Assembly (NCBI GenBank): GCA_041635755.1 | Contig: JBFKUL010000043.1 | Location: 1 to 15,621 of the forward strand | Length of the DNA stretch: 15,621 nucleotides | Direction: 5' to 3' | Source of the DNA: JBFKUL01 sp041635755 | GTDB lineage: Bacteria; Pseudomonadota; Gammaproteobacteria; Burkholderiales; SG8-39 | In this document: in pieces, positions 13,119 through 15,621 of the stretch | How positions within the stretch are numbered: position 1 is the first letter of the stretch | Layout: the number at the start of each line of letters is the position of its first letter | The notes under the pieces: generated by a model | The model's database searches: none | What the model saw: only the letters and a program-made list of their open reading frames with translations | What the model was told of the DNA's origin: nothing | Position numbers and translations under genes: made by a program

Positions 13119-14750
13119 TCAGCCCAGCGATTCGTAGGTGACGCGCTCGAAATCGACGCCACGCTCGATCAACGCCGTCAGCCGCACCTGAAGCGGTGCG
13201 TCGACGAACACCTCGATCACGCGCTTGGGCTTGTACCAGCCGGAGGGCAGGACCAGTGTGGGCGGCACGTTGATCGCCGGCACGCCGGTAAGCGTGAGCG
13301 CCTGAACGAACTTTTCCTTCATCGCGTTCAGCCCGGTGGGCCGCGCCGCGACCGCGGCAGGCAGTCCCGGAAGCAGTTGCACGCCGGCGTACAGGTCGCC
13401 CGACAGCGTCGACATCAGCCAGCGCACCTGCGCGAGCATAAAGTTCTGGGTGTCGGCCGGCCGCAGGCACACCAGCTGGCCGTGCGCATAGCGCCGGCCG
13501 CGATCCCCGGCGCGGCGCACGAGCCGCAGCCCTTGCGCGGTCTCGTTCTCGATATGCCAGTTCTCGAGCAGGATGCCCTGCGCGACGCTGTAATCGTCCT
13601 CATCGCGCGTGCTGACGCGTCCGAAGGTCGCGATCTCCTCGCGCTCCTTCTGCGAGAGCTCTTTCGCCTCGCCCGGCTGGCGAAACACGCGTCCGCCGAC
13701 ATAGTAGTGAATGGCGTTGACGTCGTTGCATACTTGCGCGCTGTCGTTTGCGCGGCGTCGCTCCGCGCGCGTCAACTTGGGTTGGCACCATTGCCGGTAT
13801 AGGAACACCAGCATCTGCTCGCAGGAGGGCTGCACGCAGTCCTCGCCGAGCATCAGCTTGGCGGGCGACTCGCCCTTGCGCAAAAGCGCGATTCGATTGC
13901 GCAGGCTCTTGGCCAGGCGCCGCGTGTCCAGAAAGCGCACCTCGCCCGGTGGCACACGTTCGAGGCTCTCGACGCGTTCGGGGCAGCGGTCGCTCGAGAG
14001 CTCGATCACCAGCGGACCGAGCGCCTCGTCGCCATTGCCCTCCTTCACTGGCTTGCGCGCGATGTCGATCTTTTCCCCCCAGCGCTCGAGCAGAAAGGCG
14101 ACGAAGGTGAGCTGACGCTGACTCTGCTCGTTCGGGTTCGCGAGGCCCAGCATGACCGCGCGCATGTAGGCAATGCGCGGCGAGGTATCGTGCACGTCGC
14201 GGTTGAGGAAATCCTTGACGGCCTCTTCCGTAACGCCGAGCTCTTCGGCCTTGGCATAGCCGCGGTGCAGCGCCTGCCAGTCGCGCCCGGGCACTTCCCG
14301 GTAGGCGCGATAGTGGTGAAACATCTTCAGCCCCGCATAGGCGAGCATCCGCTGGCAGGCAATCCCCGCGTACGAGCGCATGCCGGGCTCGCCCGCCGCC
14401 GCTGCATCGAGGCAGCGCGCGTAGCCGAGCCGCATTTGCTCCCACAGATCGATCGTATCCTCGAACACGGCGTTCTCGGCCTCGAGCATCGGCAGCGCGC
14501 GATTCGAGAACCGCTTGGCCTGCTCGATCTGAACGAAATTCACGGCCTCGCGAATGACCTCAAGCGCGTCGAGCCGGGTGGTCGCCTTGGTCGGGAAGCG
14601 GTTGAACTCCTCGATCTGAGTCAGCAGCTGGTTCTGCGCCGCCGACACGTTGGCGAGCGGCACCGATTCGAGCCAGGCCTTGCAGCTCGCGGCATCGATG
14701 AATTCGGGGGAGGCGTCGGAGGCCAATTCGGTAAGGATCGGTTCAGCCAT
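13119..14750 (-). CDS. Large conserved betaproteobacterial protein with a PilZ-like C-terminal domain
   Basis: A 543-residue soluble protein with no signal peptide or membrane segment. I do not recognise a named family. The N-terminal 345 residues are predicted mostly helical, with conserved-looking features such as QNQLLTQIEEFNRFPTK at 39–55 and an MLGLANPNEQSQRQLTFV stretch at 200–217. From about 350 to 462 the sequence turns strand-rich and shows the two short PilZ motifs in order: RVSTR (378–382, RxxxR) and NETAQG (402–407, (D/N)x(S/T)xxG), then GQLVCLRP, a VRWLMSTLSGDLYAGVQLLPG ending like many PilZ barrels, and a further about 80 residues. It may therefore bind cyclic-di-GMP; the motif spacing (19 bases of residues between them) is plausible but a domain search is needed. 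The gene follows the HIT gene by 9 bases, so the two are probably an operon. The start ATG at 14750 is preceded by a weak GAG. Confidence 0.75.
   Translation of the reverse strand: MAEPILTELASDASPEFIDAASCKAWLESVPLANVSAAQNQLLTQIEEFNRFPTKATTRLDALEVIREAVNFVQIEQAKRFSNRALPMLEAENAVFEDTIDLWEQMRLGYARCLDAAAAGEPGMRSYAGIACQRMLAYAGLKMFHHYRAYREVPGRDWQALHRGYAKAEELGVTEEAVKDFLNRDVHDTSPRIAYMRAVMLGLANPNEQSQRQLTFVAFLLERWGEKIDIARKPVKEGNGDEALGPLVIELSSDRCPERVESLERVPPGEVRFLDTRRLAKSLRNRIALLRKGESPAKLMLGEDCVQPSCEQMLVFLYRQWCQPKLTRAERRRANDSAQVCNDVNAIHYYVGGRVFRQPGEAKELSQKEREEIATFGRVSTRDEDDYSVAQGILLENWHIENETAQGLRLVRRAGDRGRRYAHGQLVCLRPADTQNFMLAQVRWLMSTLSGDLYAGVQLLPGLPAAVAARPTGLNAMKEKFVQALTLTGVPAINVPPTLVLPSGWYKPKRVIEVFVDAPLQVRLTALIERGVDFERVTYESLG
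13356..13703 (-). other. PilZ-like domain region within the 543-residue protein
   Basis: Residues 350–465. The RxxxR (RVSTR, 13605–13619) and the NxTxxG (NETAQG, 13530–13547) are in the order and rough spacing of PilZ proteins, followed by alternating hydrophobic strands. The second motif has Asn and Thr where Asp and Ser are the commonest residues, both accepted substitutions. Inference from short motifs only. Confidence 0.6.
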
Positions 14751-14759
14751 AGGCTCGTT

Positions 14760-15167
14760 TTAGACTAACAGTGCGGCAAGACGCGCGCCAAGCGCGCCAT
14801 CGGCTACGCGCGGGGCGGAGGCCGAGGCCGCGCGGCGCGGCGCCGCCCAGATCGGGTCCGGGAAGTGCCGATCGCCCTCGAAGCGCGGGATCACGTGCCA
14901 GTGCAGGTGCGGCACCTGGTTACCGAGGCTTGCGAGATTGATCTTGTCGGGTCGGTAGAGCTCGCGCAGGCCGGTCTCACAGGCGAACACCGCGCGCATC
15001 AGGCGCTCGCGCTCGGCTTGCGGGAGGTCGGTCATTTCACGCACGTGTTGCCTGAGAATCACGCGGCAGAAGCCGGGATAGTCCCCTGATTCGGCCCGTA
15101 CGATGCGGCAAAATGAATCTCGCCACAGCACCAGTCCACCGTCCTGCTCGCAGAGGTCGCACGTCAT
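14760..15167 (-). CDS. HIT family nucleotide hydrolase/transferase-like protein
   Basis: A 135-residue member of the histidine-triad superfamily. The active-site motif is HLHWHVI with His87, His89 and His91 (H-phi-H-phi-H). CDLC near the N-terminus (Cys3, Cys6) is a common feature of this bacterial subgroup. HIT proteins cleave nucleotide phosphoramidates or dinucleoside polyphosphates; the exact substrate is not readable. The start ATG at 15167 fits the CDLC N-terminus; in-frame GTG codons at 15170 and 15188 would add one or seven residues. The leader is long (about 160 bases from the predicted transcription start) and structured. The large PilZ-like gene follows 9 bases after its stop. Confidence 0.92.
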   Translation of the reverse strand: MTCDLCEQDGGLVLWRDSFCRIVRAESGDYPGFCRVILRQHVREMTDLPQAERERLMRAVFACETGLRELYRPDKINLASLGNQVPHLHWHVIPRFEGDRHFPDPIWAAPRRAASASAPRVADGALGARLAALLV

Positions 15168-15208
15168 CACAGCGAACGCCGTCGTCACCGCCCGAATTCC
15201 AGGCCCGC

Positions 15209-15251
15209 ACCCTGCCTCCGCGAACGTGCTGCTTCGCCGCTAGCGCAGGGT
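15209..15251 (-). promoter_or_regulatory. Nested hairpin in the HIT gene leader
   Basis: Outer arms ACCCTGC (15209–15215) and GCAGGGT (15245–15251) enclose inner arms GCGAA (15220–15224) and TTCGC (15233–15237). It would lie in the 5' untranslated region of the HIT mRNA, roughly 80–120 bases after the predicted transcription start and 42 bases before the ATG. Both arm pairs are perfect. It does not match a riboswitch I know. Confidence 0.4.
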
Positions 15252-15335
15252 CCGTTCAATGCCGCCGCGGTTCGCCCTCTCGACCAAGCTCGCTCGCCCG
15301 CCGGCAACCCGCCGATGCCGCGCCATTGCGGCCAC

Positions 15336-15364
15336 AATATAGTCGGCTTCGGCGCCAGTGTCAC
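15336..15364 (-). promoter_or_regulatory. Sigma70-type promoter for the HIT–PilZ-like operon
   Basis: On the minus strand GTGACA (15359–15364, five of six bases of TTGACA) and TATATT (15336–15341, five of six bases of TATAAT) are separated by exactly 17 bases. Transcription would start near 15329 and run toward the HIT gene with a leader of about 160 bases. This is the best -35/-10 pair in the window. Confidence 0.65.
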
Positions 15365-15403
15365 CCGAAATGCGCGCCCGTGCCTGCATTCATGAAATGC
15401 CGG

Positions 15404-15421
15404 ATGTGAAAATCTTCACAT
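15404..15421. promoter_or_regulatory. CRP-type palindrome TGTGA-N6-TCACA
   Basis: Perfect 7-base arms ATGTGAA and TTCACAT around AATC. The core is exactly TGTGA, six bases, TCACA, the CRP/Vfr consensus, with the flanking A and T of the longer consensus. Its centre (15412.5) lies about 83 bases upstream of the predicted HIT transcription start, a spacing compatible with class I activation by CRP. The regulator in this organism is unknown. Confidence 0.55.
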
Positions 15422-15424
15422 TCC

Positions 15425-15453
15425 CGACGCCGCGCAACGTCGCGGCGGCGTCG
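15425..15453. repeat. GC-rich stem-loop downstream of the partial membrane-protein gene
   Basis: CGACGCCGC (15425–15433) and GCGGCGTCG (15445–15453) form a perfect 9-base stem with an 11-base loop; an alternative stem AACGTCG/CGACGTT overlaps it. It lies 56 bases beyond the stop at 15509 on the minus strand, but no T tract follows, so it is at most a non-canonical terminator. Confidence 0.35.
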
Positions 15454-15508
15454 ACGTTCGCGCGCGTCGCGCTCCGGCGGGCGAATCCGCGCCGCGACCG
15501 AAAACGAA

Positions 15509-15621
15509 TCAGCCGCCCCCAGGCTGCGCTTCGCCCGGCGATGCATCGGGTACAGCACCGAAGATGTCGCGGTAGCTGATGTAGAAGCTGGCAAACAGCG
15601 TTGGCAGCAGCAGGATCAGGA
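15509..15621 (-). CDS. C-terminal fragment of a membrane protein (possibly BPSS1780 family)
   Basis: Only the last 36 codons lie in the window. The fragment begins with a hydrophobic helix, LILLLPTLFASFYISY, followed by RDIFGAVPDASPGEAQ and a glycine tail, then TGA at 15509–15511. The ending, an aromatic-rich membrane helix closing in YxSYRDIFG, resembles the C-terminus of the betaproteobacterial BPSS1780-type membrane proteins as I remember them, but 36 residues cannot prove it. The reading frame is supported by the helix, by GC-rich third positions and by continuing open to the window edge. It points in the same direction as the HIT gene but is separated from it by a promoter and hairpins. 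Confidence 0.6.
   Translation of the reverse strand, partial: LILLLPTLFASFYISYRDIFGAVPDASPGEAQPGGG

Larger units (their letters stand above)
15168..15508. other. 341-base non-coding stretch upstream of the HIT gene
   Basis: No credible gene in either strand; the open frames here are Arg-rich shadows. It holds, from left to right, a nested hairpin in the HIT leader (15209–15251), a sigma70-like promoter pointing left (15336–15364), an 18-base CRP-type palindrome (15404–15421) and a 9-base stem-loop (15425–15453) that may follow the transcript of the gene ending at 15509. Confidence 0.7.

Noticed and set aside
15361..15594. A 77-codon minus-strand frame overlapping the end of the window
   Set aside because: It is Arg-rich without a motif, and the overlapping frame that ends at 15509 encodes a credible membrane helix open to the window edge.
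1..15621. tRNA or rRNA genes, CRISPR arrays, insertion sequences, prophage or toxin–antitoxin genes
   Set aside because: Looked for on both strands by eye; no cloverleaf with a TTCGA-type arm, no regularly spaced repeats, and no transposase, integrase or toxin motif was seen.

Overview
The window looks like chromosomal core DNA from a GC-rich betaproteobacterium. The evidence is the gene complement: a ubiE–Tim44-like–ubiJ–ubiB ubiquinone cluster headed by a DUF971 gene, a hemJ-type protoporphyrinogen oxidase, a NodI/NodJ-type ABC pair of the kind common in Betaproteobacteria, stand-alone rlmL, and phoBR. Genes are tightly packed, several start with GTG or TTG, and there is no sign of insertion sequences, CRISPR arrays, tRNA or rRNA. 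Family names are from recognition of motifs; no database search was run.

Layout. (1) Positions 1–3937, minus strand: a compact run transcribed right to left, [2Fe-2S] ferredoxin → alpha/beta hydrolase → ABC ATPase → ABC-2 permease → hemJ → rlmL (cut by the window edge). Three of the five junctions overlap and the other two are 7–9 bases. (2) 3986–5056 and 5100–6551, minus: a long VanZ-family membrane protein and a sodium:solute symporter. (3) 6629–10959, minus: DUF971 → ubiE → Tim44-like → (intrinsic terminator) → ubiJ → ubiB, the ubiquinone biosynthesis block. (4) 11032–13118, plus: phoB and phoR, divergent from the DUF971 gene. (5) 13119–15167, minus: a HIT-family hydrolase followed by a 543-residue protein carrying what I read as a PilZ-like (cyclic-di-GMP binding) domain. 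(6) 15168–15508: a non-coding stretch with a good sigma70-type promoter, a CRP-type palindrome and several hairpins. (7) 15509–15621, minus: the last 36 codons of a membrane protein.

How the genes work together. UbiE, UbiJ and UbiB act in ubiquinone synthesis, and HemJ makes protoporphyrin IX for heme, so the window is rich in respiratory-cofactor functions. PhoBR senses phosphate limitation. The HIT/PilZ-like pair is a possible nucleotide-signalling unit. I see no obvious defence or mobile system. The least described items are the large PilZ-like protein with its regulated-looking upstream region, the Tim44-like gene inside the ubiquinone cluster, and a repeated arrangement of a -10-like hexamer 6–9 bases before an ATG with no clear Shine-Dalgarno sequence.
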